Source: Streptosporangium sp. NBC_01495 (lineage in GTDB: Bacteria > Actinomycetota > Actinomycetes > Streptosporangiales > Streptosporangiaceae). Taken from it: a DNA stretch of 64,000 nt. The DNA is taken from positions 6,386,001 to 6,450,000 of the forward strand of contig NZ_CP109430.1 in the NCBI RefSeq assembly GCF_036250735.1, in the 5' to 3' direction. Shown here piece after piece: positions 51,401-62,300 of this stretch. The position numbers and the translations under genes were made by a program. The stretch's first letter is position 1; each line of letters begins with the position of its first letter. The notes below the pieces were generated by a model that was not told the origin of the DNA, made no database searches, and saw nothing but the letters and a program-made list of their open reading frames with translations.

Positions 51401-54400
51401 ACGGCGTCGGGGCCGAGTTCCAGGAACGTCGTCACCCCCTGGGCGGCCAGCGTCTCGAGGCCGTCGTGGAAGCGCACGGTGGCCCGCACGTGGCGGACCC
51501 AGTACGCGGGCGTGCACAGCTCCTCGGGATCGGCCACCTCACCGGTCACGTTGGAGACGATCGGGATCCGCGGCGGGCGCGGCGACAGCCCGCCGACCAC
51601 CAGCGCGAACTCCTCCAGCATCGGCTCCATGAGCGGGGAGTGGAACGCGTGCGAGACGCGCAACCGCTTCGTGCGGACGCCGTCCAGCCTCCCGACCAGC
51701 GCCGACACGGCCTCCTCGGTGCCGGAGACCACCACCGAGGAGGGGCCGTTCACCGCCGCGACGCTCACGTCGCCGGTGAGCAGCGGCACGACCCGGGCCT
51801 CGGGGGCGTTCACCGCCACCATCGCGCCGCCCGCGGGGAGTGCCTGCATCAGGCGGCCCCTGGCGGCCACCAGCACGCACGCGTCGGCCAGCGACAGCAC
51901 GCCCGCCAGGTGCGCGGCCACGACCTCGCCGACGGAGTGGCCCGCGAGCAGGTTCGGGCGCACGCCCCACGACTCCAGGAGCCGGAACATCGCCACCTCG
52001 ACGGCGAACAGGCCCGCCTGGGCGAACACCGTCCGGTCCAGGATCTTCTCTTCCTCCTCGGACTCACCGAACACCACGCTCGCCAGCGAGCGGTCCAGCA
52101 GCGGGTCCAGCTCCGCGCAGACCGCGTCGAACGCCTCGGCGTAGGCGGGGAAGGCCTCGTACAGCTCGCGTCCCATCCCGGAGCGTTGCGCGCCCTGCCC
52201 GGTGCACAGGAACGCGACGGGTCCCGGGGCGGCGGGAGGTCCGGCGGGCAGCGTGCCGTCGCGCAGCCCGGCCAGGCCGCGCAGCAGGGCGGCCCGGTCG
52301 CGGCCGGTCACCACCGCGCGGTGGTCGAGCGCGGCGCGGGAGGTGGCCAGCGACAGCCCGACGTCGGCGGGGGACGACTCCTCGCGGTCCCGCAGGAAGG
52401 AGAGCAGGCGCCCCGCCTGCGCCCTGAGCGCGGCCTCCGTACGGCCGGAGAGCACCCACGGCACGGCGTGGCCGGGGTCCTCGCCGCCGGGGACCTCACC
52501 GCCGGGGGCCGCGCCACCGAGAGTCTTGCTACCGGGGACCTCGCCGTAGGGCGGGCCCGGCTCGGGCTCGGCGGCCCGTTCCCCGGCGGCCTGCTCGATG
52601 ATCGCGTGCGCGTTGGTGCCGCTGATCCCGAAGGACGAGACGGCCGCGCGGCGCGGGCGGCCGCTGTCCGGCCAGGCGGTCTGCGCGGTGAGCAGCTCGA
52701 CGGCGCCCTCCGACCAGTCCACCTCGCCGGACGGCGCGTCCACGTGCAGGGTCCTGGGCACGACCCCGTGCCGCATCGCCTGCACCATCTTGATCACTCC
52801 GGCCACGCCCGCCGCCGCCTGCGTGTGGCCGAGGTTGGACTTGATCGAGCCGAGCAGCAGGGGCCGGTCGGCCGGCCGGTCCTGGCCGTAGGTGGCCAGC
52901 AGGGCCTGCGCCTCGATCGGGTCGCCGAGCCTGGTGCCGGTGCCGTGCGCCTCGACCACGTCGACGTCCGCCGTGGCCAGGCCGGCGCTCGCCAGCGTCT
53001 GGCGGATGAGCCGCTGCTGGGCGGGGCCGTTCGGGGCCGTCAGCCCGTTGCTCGCCCCGTCCTGGTTCACGGCGGAGCCGCGCACCACGGCGAGGACGGG
53101 ATGCCCGTTGCGCCGGGCGTCCGACAGCCGCTCCAGCAGGAGCATCCCGGCTCCTTCCGACAGCCCGGTGCCGTCGGCTGCCTCGGCGAACGCCTTGCAG
53201 CGGCCGTCGGCCGCCAGGCCCCGCTGGGAGCTGAACCCGATCAGCGTCGCCGGGGTCGACATCACCGACGCCCCGCCCGCCAGCGCCAGGTCGCACTCAC
53301 CCCGCCGCAGCGCCTGCGCGGCCAGGTGCAGGGCGACCAGCGACGACGAGCACGCGGTGTCGACGGTCATCGCCGGTCCCTCGAAACCGAAGGTGTAGGA
53401 CAGCCGCCCGGAGGCCACGCTGCCCAGGCTGCCGTTGCCGAGGTAGGGAGCCACCTCGTCGGGGACGGCGGTGAGCCTGCTGCCGTACTCGTAGTACATC
53501 AGCCCGGCGAACACGCCGGTGCGGCTGCCCCGGAGCGACCCCGGGTCGATTCCGGCCGACTCCAGCGCCTCCCAGGAGATCTCCAGCAGCAGCCGCTGCT
53601 GCGGGTCCATGGCCAGCGCCTCGTACGGGCTGATGCCGAAGAACTCCGCGTCGAAGTCGGCGGCGTCGTGGAGGAACCCGCCGGTACGGGTGTGCGTCGT
53701 GCCCGGGGTGGCGGGGTCGGGGTCGTACAGCCCTTCGAGGTCCCAGCCCCGGTCGGTGGGGAACGACGACCGTCCCTCCCCGCCCGAGGCGACCATGGAC
53801 CACAGCTCCTCGGGGCCGTTCACGCCGCCGGGGAAGCGGCAGCTCATCGCGACGATCGCGATCGGGTCGTCGTCGGGCGACGCGGTGGCGGCGGCCGCGG
53901 CCGCCTGGCCGGTGCCGAGCAGCCGCGACAGCAGGTACCCGGCCAGCGCCTTGCCCGAGGGGTGGTCGAACACGAGGGTGGCGGGCAGCCGCAGCCCGGT
54001 GGCCGCGCCCAGCCCGTTGCGCAGCTCGACGGCGGTGAGCGAGTCGAAGCCGAGGTCCTTGAAGGCCCGGCGCAGGTCGACCGTCTCGGGGGTGGCGTGG
54101 CCCAGGGCCGCGGCGACGTGGGAGCGTACGAGCTCCAGCATGGCCTGTTCCCTGTCGGGCTCGGTCAGCCCGGCCAGCCGCTGCGCCCATCCCTCGGCGC
54201 CGCGCTCGGCGGCGACCCTGCGGGCGGGGGCGTGGACCAGGCCGCGCAGCAGCGCGGGCAGCGACGCGGCGCGGGCGCGCAGCGCGGGGAGGTCGAACGC
54301 GATCGGTACGGTGACGGGTTCGTCCAGCGCGAGGGCGCGGTCGAACATGTCCAGGGCCGCCGGGGAGGAGAGCCCGAGCACACCGGACCGCGCCATCCTG

Positions 54401-57400
54401 GCCACGTCCTCGTCGGTGAGGTGGCCGGTCATCCCGCTGCGCTGGGTCCAGAACCCCCAGGCGAGCGACGTCGCGGGAAGGCCCAGCGCCCGGCGGTGCC
54501 TGGCCAGGCCGTCGAGGAAGGCGTTGGCTGCGGCGTAGTTGCCCTGCCCGGGGTCGCCGAGCACCCCGCTGGCGGAGGAGAACAGGACGAGCTCGACCGA
54601 GGGCAGCTCGCGGGTCAGCTCGTGCAGGTGCCAGGCGGCGTCCACCTTGGGCCGCAGCACCGCGTCCATCCGCCGGGGGGTGAGGGAGGCGACCGTCCCG
54701 TCGTCGAGGACGCCCGCCGCGTGCACCACGGCGGTGAGCGGGTGCTCGCCGGGAACGCCGGCGAGCAGGCGCCCGACCGCGGCCCTGTCCGCCACGTCGC
54801 AGGCGGCGACGGTCACCTCGGCGCCCAGCTCGGTGAGCTCGGCGCTCAGCCGGGCCGCGTCCCCGTTCGCCGGGCCGCTGCGGCTGGCCAGCAGCAGGTG
54901 CCTGACCCCGCGTTCGGTGACCAGGTGCCGGGCGAGCACCGCGGCGAGCCCGCCGGTGCCGCCGGTGATCAGCACGGTTCCCGCGGGATCCCACGCCCGC
55001 GGCGGGACCTGGGCGGCGGCCTGGAGGGGGGTCCGCGCCAGCCGGGGCACGAGCACCTCGCCCGCGCGCAGGGCGAGCTGCGGCTCGTCCGAGCCGAGCG
55101 CCCGCAGGACGTCGACCGGCAGGGGCCCGTCGAGATCGACGAGGACCAGGCGCTCGGGGTGCTCGGCCTGGACCGACCGCACCAGCCCCCACACCGCCGC
55201 GCCGGCCAGCGCGCCGGCCTCGCCGGGCGCCAGCGTGCCCGTCTCGCCGGGACCGGGTGTCACGGCGTGAGCGGGCGTCACGGCGGCCGGGCCGGGACCG
55301 ATCGCGGCACCGGGCGCCGGCGCGTCCGCCCCGCCGGGACCGGGCGTCACGGCGACCCGGTCCGGGCCGATCGCGACGCCGGCCTCGGTGAGGACGACGA
55401 GCCGCGAGTCGGCCAGCCGGGGATCGGCCAGCCAGCCCTGCAGGAGCTCGAGCGTCCGGTTCGCGCTCGACCTGACGGCGTCGGGGACCGCCGGGTCGCC
55501 CGGTGCGCGCGGGCACGCGGCGAAGACCATCTTGGGGGCGGGATCCCCCGCGTCCAGCGACCGCGTCAGGGCGGCCAGATCCCGGTGGGACGCGCAGCCG
55601 CTCAGCACGGCCCCCACCCCGAACTCGTCCGCGCCGAGCACGGCGAACGGCCCCGACGGGGCCGGGTCCATGATCGGGAGAGGCGTCCAGGTGAGCCGGT
55701 AGAGGGGGTCGCCCGTCGTGCGGGTCAGGGCCTCGGGGACGGACCGCACGGCCAGCGAGGCGACCGAGCAGACCGGCCTGCCCTCGGGGTCGGCCGCCTG
55801 CACGGTGACGGCGTCGGGGCCTGACGGCGCCAGCCGTACCCGCAGGGACGAGGCGCCGGTCGCGTACAGCTCCACGCCGGTCCAGGAGAACGGGAGCCTG
55901 ATCGGCCCCTCGTGGTCGACCAGGCCGGTGTGCAGCGCCGCGTCCAGCAGGGCGGGGTGCAGGCCGTAGCCCGCGCCGTCCGCGTCCTCGGGGAGGTCGA
56001 CCTCGGCGAAGACCTCCTCACCGCGCCGCCACATCGCGCGCAGCCCCTGGAACACCGGCCCGTACCCGTACCCGAGTTCGGCCAGCCGGGGGTAGAAGCC
56101 GTCCAGTGGGACGGGGGTCGCGCCGGGCGGCGGCCACGCCTCCTGGGCGAAGGGCTCCTCGGGCGTCGCGGTGCCGAGCACGCCGTCGGCGTGCAGCGTC
56201 CACGGCTCCGTCTCCTCCTCGGCGCGCGAGTACACCGACAGGACCCGCCGGTGCGGCGCGTCCGAGGGCTCCACCACGACCTGTACCTGCAGACTCCCCC
56301 GTTCGGGCAGGGTGAGCGGGGTGTACACGGTCAGCTCCTCGATCGCGGGACAGCCGGCCTGGTCACCGGCCCTGATCGCCAGCTCGACGAAGCCGGTGCC
56401 CGGCATCAGGATCGTGCCCGCCACGGCGTGGTCGGCCAGCCAGGGGTGCGACTCGACGGAGAGCCGCCCCGTGAGCACCACCCCGTCCCTGCCCGCCGTC
56501 GAGACGGCCGCGCCGAGGATCGGGTGGGAGAGCGAGGTCAGCCCGGCGGCGGCCACGTCCCCGCGCGGCTCGACCGCGTCCAGCCAGTACCGCTCGTCCT
56601 GGAAGGCGTACGTCGGCAGCCGGACCCGGCGGGCGCCGGTGCCCGCGAAGAAGGACGGCCAGTCCACCGGCAGGCCCCGGACGTACAGCTCGGCGGCCGA
56701 GGCGGCGAAGCGGCGCAGGTCCCCCTCGTCGCGGCGTAGCGTCCCCGCGGCCGAGGCGGCGGAACCGCTCTCGTCGATGGTCGCCTGGACGTTCACGGTC
56801 AGCACGGGATGCGGGCTGACCTCGATCAGGAACCCGTACCCCTCGTCCAGGACCGCGCGGGTGGCCTGCTCGAAGCGGACCGTTCTGCGCAGGTTGGTGT
56901 ACCAGTACTCGGCGTCGAGCAGCTCGCCGTCCAACCGGCCGCCGGTCACCGCGGAGAAGAACGGCACGGTGGAGGGCGTCGGGACGATCGGCCCCAGGTC
57001 GGCCAGCAGCCGGTCCCTGAGCCGCTCCACGTGCACCGAGTGTGACGCGTAGTCCACCGCGATGCGGCGGGCCCGCACCCCGTCCGTCTCGCAGCGGGAC
57101 AGCAGCTCGTCCAGGGCGTCGCCGTCGCCGGAGACCACCACGGCCGAGGGGCCGTTGACCGCAGCGATCGTGAGCCTGCCGTCCCAGGCGGCCAGCAGCT
57201 CCTGGGCGTCGGCCTCCGGCAGCGACACCGACGCCATGCCCCCCTGGCCCGCCAGTTCCTCGGCGATCGCGCGGCTGCGCAGCGCGACCACCCGCGCGGC
57301 GTCCCCGAGCGAGAGCGCGCCCGCGACGTAGGCCGCCGCGATCTCGCCCTGGGAGTGGCCGACCACCGCGGCGGGCTCCACCCCGTGCGCGCGCCACAGC

Positions 57401-59331
57401 GCCGCCAGGGAGACGTTCACCGAGAACAGCGCCGGTTGCACGACGTCCACCCGGTCCAGGGAGGAGTCGCGCAGCACGTCCGGCAGCGACCAGTCCACGT
57501 ACGGGGCGAGGGCCGCCGCGCATGCCGACAGCTCGTCCGCGAAGGCCGGGGACGACTCCAGCAGGTCCAGCGCCATCCCCCGCCACTGCGAACCCTGCCC
57601 GGGGAAGACAAAGACGGCCTTGCCCCCCTCCTCTCCGGTGACCCCCCGCACCAGCCCGGCGGCCGGGACTCCCCCGGCGAGCCCGGCCAGGCCGGTACGC
57701 AGACCGTCGAGGTCGTGACCGACCACGACCGCGCGGTGCTCGAAGGAGGCCCTGGTCGTCACGAGGGACAGGCCCGCGTCGAGCGGGTCGAGCCCGGGAC
57801 GCTCGTCCACGAAGGCCAGCAGGCGGGCGGCCTGCGCGCGCAGCGCGGCCTCGTCCCGCGCGGACAGCACCCACGGCAGTACGGCGGCGGAGCCGGGCCC
57901 GTCGCCGCTGTCCCGAGGCTCCTCCGGCCCCGGCTCGGCTTCGGTCTCGGCCGCTTCCAGGATCACGTGCGCGTTGGTGCCGCTCACCCCGAACGAGGAG
58001 ACCCCCGCGCGGCGCGGCCTCTCGTACTCCGGCCACGGCCTGGCCTCGGTCAGCAGGCTGACGGCTCCCGCCGACCAGTCCACGTGCGGCGAGGGCTCGT
58101 CCACGTGCAGGGTCCTGGGCAGCACCCGGTGCCGCATCGCCATCACCATCTTGATCACCCCGCCGACCCCCGAGGCGGCCTGCGAGTGCCCGATGTTGGA
58201 CTTCAGCGAGCCCAGCCAGAGAGGGCGGTCCGTCGGCCGGTCCCTGCCGTAGACCGCCAGCAGGCTCTGCGCCTCGATCGGGTCGCCCAGCCTGGTGCCG
58301 GTGCCGTGCGCCTCGACCACGTCGACGTCGCGGGAGGTGAGCGCCGCGTTGCCGAGCGCCCGGCGGATCACCCGCTGCTGCGAGGGCCCGTTGGGCGCCG
58401 ACAGCCCGTTGCTGGCGCCGTCCTGATTCACCGCCGTGCCGCGGACCACCGCCAGCACGGGGTGTCCCGCGCGGCGGGCGTCCGAGAGCCGCTCCAGGAC
58501 CAGCATGCCCACGCCCTCCGACCAGCCGACCCCGTCGGCGGCGGACGCGAAGGACTTGCACCGCCCGTCGGGTGCCAGCCCGCGCTGCCTGCTGAACTCG
58601 ACGAACGTTCCCGGAGTGGCCATCACCGTGGCACCGCCGGCCAACGCCAGGCCGCACTCGCGCTGCCGCAGCGCCTGGACCGCCAGGTGCAGTGCCACCA
58701 GCGACGAGGAGCACGCGGTGTCCACGGTGACCGCGGGGCCCTCCAGCCCCAGGGCGTAGGCGATCCGCCCGGAGGCGATGGCGCCCGCGCTGCCGTTGCC
58801 GAGGTAGGCCTCGAACTCCTCCATGCCGCGTTCGCGGACCCGCGCGCCGTAGTCGTGGTACATCAGGCCGGCGAAGACACCGGTCTGGCTCTCCCGCAGC
58901 GAGTCGGGGGCGATCCCCGCGTCCTCCAGCGCCTCCCACGACGCCCGCAGCAGCAGCCGGTGCTGCGGGTCACTGGTCAGCGCCTCACGCGGCGACATCC
59001 CGAAGAACCCGGCGTCGAAGTCGGCCGCGTCGTGCAGGAACCCGCCCTGGTCGGTGTAACTCGTGCCCGGCCGCTCCGGGTCCGGGTCGTACAGGCTCGC
59101 CACGTCCCAGCCCCGGTTGACGGGGAACCCCGAGATCGCGTCCCTGCCCTCGGCCACCAGCGACCACAGGTCCTCGGGTGAGCGTACGCCCCCCGGATAG
59201 TGGCAGCTCATCCCGACGATGGCGATGGGCTCGCTCGCCTGGTCGGTCACCTCGCGCAGGCGCTCGGTGGTCTCGTGCAGCTCGGCGGTGACCCGCTTGA
59301 GATAATCGCGGAGCTTGGCTTCGTTCCCCAT
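48445..59331 (-). CDS. Type I polyketide synthase, two modules (KS-AT-DH-KR-ACP x2)
   Basis: 3628 residues from ATG 59331, TGATG-coupled to the upstream PKS gene; GTG 59334 is one codon earlier. An N-terminal docking coiled coil (~1-35) precedes module 1: KS (TACSSS ~207, EAHGTGT, NIGHSQ), AT (GHSQG ~661; YASH ~762, methylmalonyl-type), DH ([10 protein letters not shown] ~968; [10 protein letters not shown] ~1128), KR (TGGTGGLAA, last Gly replaced; LDD, B-type; NYAAAN ~1600) and ACP (GFDSL ~1768). Module 2: KS (~1995), AT (GHSVG ~2468; HAFH ~2565, malonyl-type), DH (~2763; [10 protein letters not shown]), KR (LDD; NYAAAN ~3350) and ACP (GFDSL ~3513). No ER in either. The protein ends in a docking-type helix region, with no thioesterase, so the chain passes to another subunit not encoded to the left. 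Confidence 0.95.
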   Translation of the reverse strand: MGNEAKLRDYLKRVTAELHETTERLREVTDQASEPIAIVGMSCHYPGGVRSPEDLWSLVAEGRDAISGFPVNRGWDVASLYDPDPERPGTSYTDQGGFLHDAADFDAGFFGMSPREALTSDPQHRLLLRASWEALEDAGIAPDSLRESQTGVFAGLMYHDYGARVRERGMEEFEAYLGNGSAGAIASGRIAYALGLEGPAVTVDTACSSSLVALHLAVQALRQRECGLALAGGATVMATPGTFVEFSRQRGLAPDGRCKSFASAADGVGWSEGVGMLVLERLSDARRAGHPVLAVVRGTAVNQDGASNGLSAPNGPSQQRVIRRALGNAALTSRDVDVVEAHGTGTRLGDPIEAQSLLAVYGRDRPTDRPLWLGSLKSNIGHSQAASGVGGVIKMVMAMRHRVLPRTLHVDEPSPHVDWSAGAVSLLTEARPWPEYERPRRAGVSSFGVSGTNAHVILEAAETEAEPGPEEPRDSGDGPGSAAVLPWVLSARDEAALRAQAARLLAFVDERPGLDPLDAGLSLVTTRASFEHRAVVVGHDLDGLRTGLAGLAGGVPAAGLVRGVTGEEGGKAVFVFPGQGSQWRGMALDLLESSPAFADELSACAAALAPYVDWSLPDVLRDSSLDRVDVVQPALFSVNVSLAALWRAHGVEPAAVVGHSQGEIAAAYVAGALSLGDAARVVALRSRAIAEELAGQGGMASVSLPEADAQELLAAWDGRLTIAAVNGPSAVVVSGDGDALDELLSRCETDGVRARRIAVDYASHSVHVERLRDRLLADLGPIVPTPSTVPFFSAVTGGRLDGELLDAEYWYTNLRRTVRFEQATRAVLDEGYGFLIEVSPHPVLTVNVQATIDESGSAASAAGTLRRDEGDLRRFAASAAELYVRGLPVDWPSFFAGTGARRVRLPTYAFQDERYWLDAVEPRGDVAAAGLTSLSHPILGAAVSTAGRDGVVLTGRLSVESHPWLADHAVAGTILMPGTGFVELAIRAGDQAGCPAIEELTVYTPLTLPERGSLQVQVVVEPSDAPHRRVLSVYSRAEEETEPWTLHADGVLGTATPEEPFAQEAWPPPGATPVPLDGFYPRLAELGYGYGPVFQGLRAMWRRGEEVFAEVDLPEDADGAGYGLHPALLDAALHTGLVDHEGPIRLPFSWTGVELYATGASSLRVRLAPSGPDAVTVQAADPEGRPVCSVASLAVRSVPEALTRTTGDPLYRLTWTPLPIMDPAPSGPFAVLGADEFGVGAVLSGCASHRDLAALTRSLDAGDPAPKMVFAACPRAPGDPAVPDAVRSSANRTLELLQGWLADPRLADSRLVVLTEAGVAIGPDRVAVTPGPGGADAPAPGAAIGPGPAAVTPAHAVTPGPGETGTLAPGEAGALAGAAVWGLVRSVQAEHPERLVLVDLDGPLPVDVLRALGSDEPQLALRAGEVLVPRLARTPLQAAAQVPPRAWDPAGTVLITGGTGGLAAVLARHLVTERGVRHLLLASRSGPANGDAARLSAELTELGAEVTVAACDVADRAAVGRLLAGVPGEHPLTAVVHAAGVLDDGTVASLTPRRMDAVLRPKVDAAWHLHELTRELPSVELVLFSSASGVLGDPGQGNYAAANAFLDGLARHRRALGLPATSLAWGFWTQRSGMTGHLTDEDVARMARSGVLGLSSPAALDMFDRALALDEPVTVPIAFDLPALRARAASLPALLRGLVHAPARRVAAERGAEGWAQRLAGLTEPDREQAMLELVRSHVAAALGHATPETVDLRRAFKDLGFDSLTAVELRNGLGAATGLRLPATLVFDHPSGKALAGYLLSRLLGTGQAAAAAATASPDDDPIAIVAMSCRFPGGVNGPEELWSMVASGGEGRSSFPTDRGWDLEGLYDPDPATPGTTHTRTGGFLHDAADFDAEFFGISPYEALAMDPQQRLLLEISWEALESAGIDPGSLRGSRTGVFAGLMYYEYGSRLTAVPDEVAPYLGNGSLGSVASGRLSYTFGFEGPAMTVDTACSSSLVALHLAAQALRRGECDLALAGGASVMSTPATLIGFSSQRGLAADGRCKAFAEAADGTGLSEGAGMLLLERLSDARRNGHPVLAVVRGSAVNQDGASNGLTAPNGPAQQRLIRQTLASAGLATADVDVVEAHGTGTRLGDPIEAQALLATYGQDRPADRPLLLGSIKSNLGHTQAAAGVAGVIKMVQAMRHGVVPRTLHVDAPSGEVDWSEGAVELLTAQTAWPDSGRPRRAAVSSFGISGTNAHAIIEQAAGERAAEPEPGPPYGEVPGSKTLGGAAPGGEVPGGEDPGHAVPWVLSGRTEAALRAQAGRLLSFLRDREESSPADVGLSLATSRAALDHRAVVTGRDRAALLRGLAGLRDGTLPAGPPAAPGPVAFLCTGQGAQRSGMGRELYEAFPAYAEAFDAVCAELDPLLDRSLASVVFGESEEEEKILDRTVFAQAGLFAVEVAMFRLLESWGVRPNLLAGHSVGEVVAAHLAGVLSLADACVLVAARGRLMQALPAGGAMVAVNAPEARVVPLLTGDVSVAAVNGPSSVVVSGTEEAVSALVGRLDGVRTKRLRVSHAFHSPLMEPMLEEFALVVGGLSPRPPRIPIVSNVTGEVADPEELCTPAYWVRHVRATVRFHDGLETLAAQGVTTFLELGPDAVLTAMGQESPDDARLFLACQRAERPGADTLVETVGRLHARGVPVDWPAFFAGTGARRVELPTYAFQRRRYWLDASDPAGGTGAFGRRDTGHPFLASAVGLAGSGGVLMTGRVSLGSHPWLADHTVRGSVLVPGTGLVEMALTAAGEAGCAALRELTLQAPLLVPEHRSVLLQVVVGPADEKGERPVGVHSRIESAGEETGWTCHATGVAGEPVVAPQAGLSSWPPPGAEPIGLDGAYESLAARGLGYGPVFQGLTAAWRRGEEVFAEVTLADEVRTQAGRFQLHPALSDAALHAGLVAGSGGEPRLPFAWTEVAIHARGASALRVRLAPEGKDGVSLHAADQDGTPVLSVGSLVSRPIPAGRPGEAGHESLYHLDWTPVPAEGTAPVRRAVLGGDDLGLDGAERYADLEALAGAIDAGGAVPEVVVYPVPRVPGATARSVTGDVLGVLRGWLADERFDAARLTVLTRGAVVTADGDAPDLPYTPVWGLVRSARAENPGRFALVDLDGEESSRRALPKAIGSAEPEVAVREGTIRAPRLARVVQGPSGKGRALDPDGTVLIVGGTGGLGGLVARRLVTGHGVRHLVLAGRRGPAASGDLAAELRGYGAEVEVAACDAADRDELAALLDRIPAAHPLTGVFHTAGVLDDGTVRALTPERIDTVFRAKIDVATNLHELTASADLAAFVLFSSVAGVFGSAGQANYAAANTFLDALAQARHAAGLAGSALAWGSWADHGGMAGRLSGTGLRRIARTGVLPMEAEEGLALFGAALGLDRPLLLPARLDLARIRVRAATEEVPPILRGLVRTPARRAAGPDGGQALARRMAAETGQARDRLMLDEVRSHIAAVLGHEDRESIEPGRGLLDLGFDSLSAVELRNRLGAASGLRLPATLVFDFPSASAIAGYLLRELSGDVTEPALDVEIAKLESALTDVAWSEEQRRRIASRLRGLASKWGATDQEEDITALRSVTADELFEILDNELESSG

Positions 59332-62300
59332 CACACATCCGTCCGCTCTGCTTGCGACGTGCCCAGCTTGCTGTCGATGAAGGCGAAGATCTCGTCATCG
59401 GAGGCCGCGTCGAGGTCGTCGACGACGGTGTCCTCCCCGTCGGCCCGGTGGAGGTCCTGCCAGGTGGCGACCAGGGTCCTGAGCCTGGCCGTGACGTCCG
59501 CTCGCGCGTCGTGGCCGAGCGCCTCGATCTCGTCCGGGTCCGGCGTCGCCAGGATCGCCTCCAGCCGGTCGAGCTCGCCGAGCAGGGAGAGTGGCGCGGC
59601 CACCCGCTCCGGGCGCAGGCGGTCGTTCAGGTGTCTGGCCAGTGCCGCCGGGTTCGGGTAGTCGAACACGAGGGTGGCCGGCAGCCGGGTGCCGGTGACG
59701 GCGTTCATCCGGTTGCGCAGCTCGATCGCGGTGAGGGAGTCGAAGCCCAGCTCGTCGAACGCCCGGGAGGACCGTACCGCCTCGACGGAGGCGTGGCCGA
59801 GGACCGCGGCGACCTCCGCCCTGACCAGGGCGAGCAGCTCCTCCTCCCGCTCCGCCTCCCCGAGCCCGGAGAGCCGGTCGGCCAGGGACGGCCCGTCGGT
59901 GGCCGCCGAGGCGGAGCGCCGCCGCCGTCCCGGCACCAGGTCGGCCAGCAGGGCGGGAAGCAGTCCCGCGTCGCGCTGCTCGCGCAGCACGGCCGGGTTC
60001 AGCCTGACCGGTACCAGGGCGGGATCCTCCATCGTGACCGCCAGGTCGAACAGGGCCAGCGCGTCCGCGGTGGGCAGCGGCGAGACACCCCCGCGCCCCA
60101 CCCTGGCGACCCCCTCGCCGGCGAGGTGCGCGGTCATCTCGCTCGTCTGCTCCCACAGTCCCCAGGCCAGCGCGATACCCGGCAGTCCCAGGGACCTCCG
60201 GTGCGCGGCCAGCGCGTCGAGGAAGGCGTTCCCTGCCGCGTAGTTGCCCTGGCCCGCCGTGCCGAGCGTGCCGGCGGCGGCGGAGAACAGCACGAACGCC
60301 GACAGGTCCAGCGTCTTCGTGAGCTCGTGCAGGTGCCAGGCCGCGTCCGCCTTCGGCCGCATCACCTCGTCGAGCCGCTCCGGGGTCAGGGTGGAGACCA
60401 GGCCGTCGGCCAGCGATCCGGCCGCGTGCACGACCGCCGTCAACGGGTGCCGGGAGGGGATGTCCGCCAGCAGCCGCGCCAGCGCGTCACGGTCGGTGAC
60501 GTCGCAGGCGGCCAGTACGACCTCCGCGCCCAGATCCGCCAGCTCCGCCCGGAGGCTCTCCGCCCCCGGCGCGTCCGCGCCGCGCCTGCTCGCCAGCAGC
60601 AGCCTGCGGGCGCCGTGCTCGGCGACCAGGTGCCGCGCGAGCAGCCCGCCCAGGCCACCGGTGCCACCGGTGATCAGCACGGTGCCCTCCGTCAGGTCCG
60701 GTCCCGCGGACCGGTCGCCCGGCGTCGCCCGCACCAGGCGGGGCACCGAGACGGCTCCGGCGTGGACGGCGATCTGCGGCTCGGCGCCGGTGATCGCGGC
60801 GGGCAGCAGCCGCCACGACTCCGGGTCCTCGTCCACGTCGGCCAGCACGATCCTGCCGGGATGCTCGGCCTGGGCGGATCGGACGAATCCGGCGACCGAG
60901 GCCGAGGCGAGGTCTGCGGGCGTTCCCGTCCTCCGGGTCAGGATCACCAGGATGGACGCGGCCAGCCGTTCGTCGGCCAGCCAGGATCGCACCGCCGCGA
61001 GGGTCCGCGCGGTCGCCGGCCGCGCGTCGGACGGGGAGGTGGCACCGACGGGGAACAGCACCGCCCGGGGCGGCGGCGCACCGGCGTCGAGCGCCGCTCG
61101 CAGAGCGTCGATGTCGGCGTGCTCCACCGCGTGAACCGGGGCGTGCCCCTCCGTGTGAACCGGGGCGCCGGTGACGGGCGCGTCCACCCAGGCGACCCGG
61201 TACAGCGAGTCCTGGACGACGGGCCCGGTCTCGGGCCCGACCGCCTGGACCGGGCGCAGCACCAGCGACCCGATCGACGCCACGGGGGCTCCCTTGGGGT
61301 CGGCGGTGTGCACGGAGACGGCGCCGTCCTCGGCCGTGGAGATGCGGACCCGCAGGCCGGTGGCTCCGGTGGCGTGCAGGGCGACGTCGTTCCAGGCGAA
61401 CGGGAGCGCGGCGCCCGCGTCGGGGTGACCGGTCAGCCCGACGGCGTGCAACGCGGCGTCCAGCAGGGCCGGATGCACGCCGTACCGTCCCGCCTCGTCC
61501 CTGACCTGATCGGGCAGGGTCACCTCCGCGAAGACGTCCGCGCCGCGCCGCCAGGCCGCCTGGAGTCCGCGGAAGGCCGGGCCGTAGGCCAGGCCGCCCT
61601 CGACGACGTGGTCGTAGATCGCGCCGAGCTCGATCGGCGTCGCGCCCTCCGGCGGCCACACCTCCAGGCTGTCCGGCTCGGCCGGGGTGTCGGGGGTGAG
61701 GGCGCCGACGGCGTGCCGGGTCCAGGCCGCGTCCAGGGGGGCCTCGGCGGCGCGCGAGTGCACGGCGAGCCTGCGCCGCCCGTTCTCGTCGGCGGCGTCC
61801 ACCGCGACCTGGATCGCCACCGCGCCGGTTTCCGGCAGGACGAGCGGGGCCTGCAGGGTCAGCTCCTCCAGGAAGCCGCAGCCGACCTGGTCTCCGACCC
61901 AGACTCCCAGCTCGACCAGGGCGGTGCCGGGGAACACGGCCACCGCGCCGACCCGGTGATCGGCCAGCCAGGGGTGCGTCGCGAGCGACAGTCTCCCGGT
62001 CAGGACCGTCGTCTCCGCGTCGGCCAGCGAGATCGTCGCGCCGAGCAGCGGGTGCTCGGCGGCGGCCAGCCCGACCGAGCCCATGTCACCGGTGTCGGCG
62101 ACGGTGTCGAGCCAGTAGTGCTTCCGCTGGAAGGGGTAGGTGGGCAGGTCGATTCGTTGGGCGCCGGACCCGGTGAACATCGTCGGCCAGTCGACCGTGA
62201 CGCCTCGGGTCCATGCCTGGCCCAGTCCGCGGATCGTGGCTTCGACCTCGTCGTGGTCCTTGCGTGCCAGCGGGGTAAACACGGCGGTCTGGGTCTCCAT

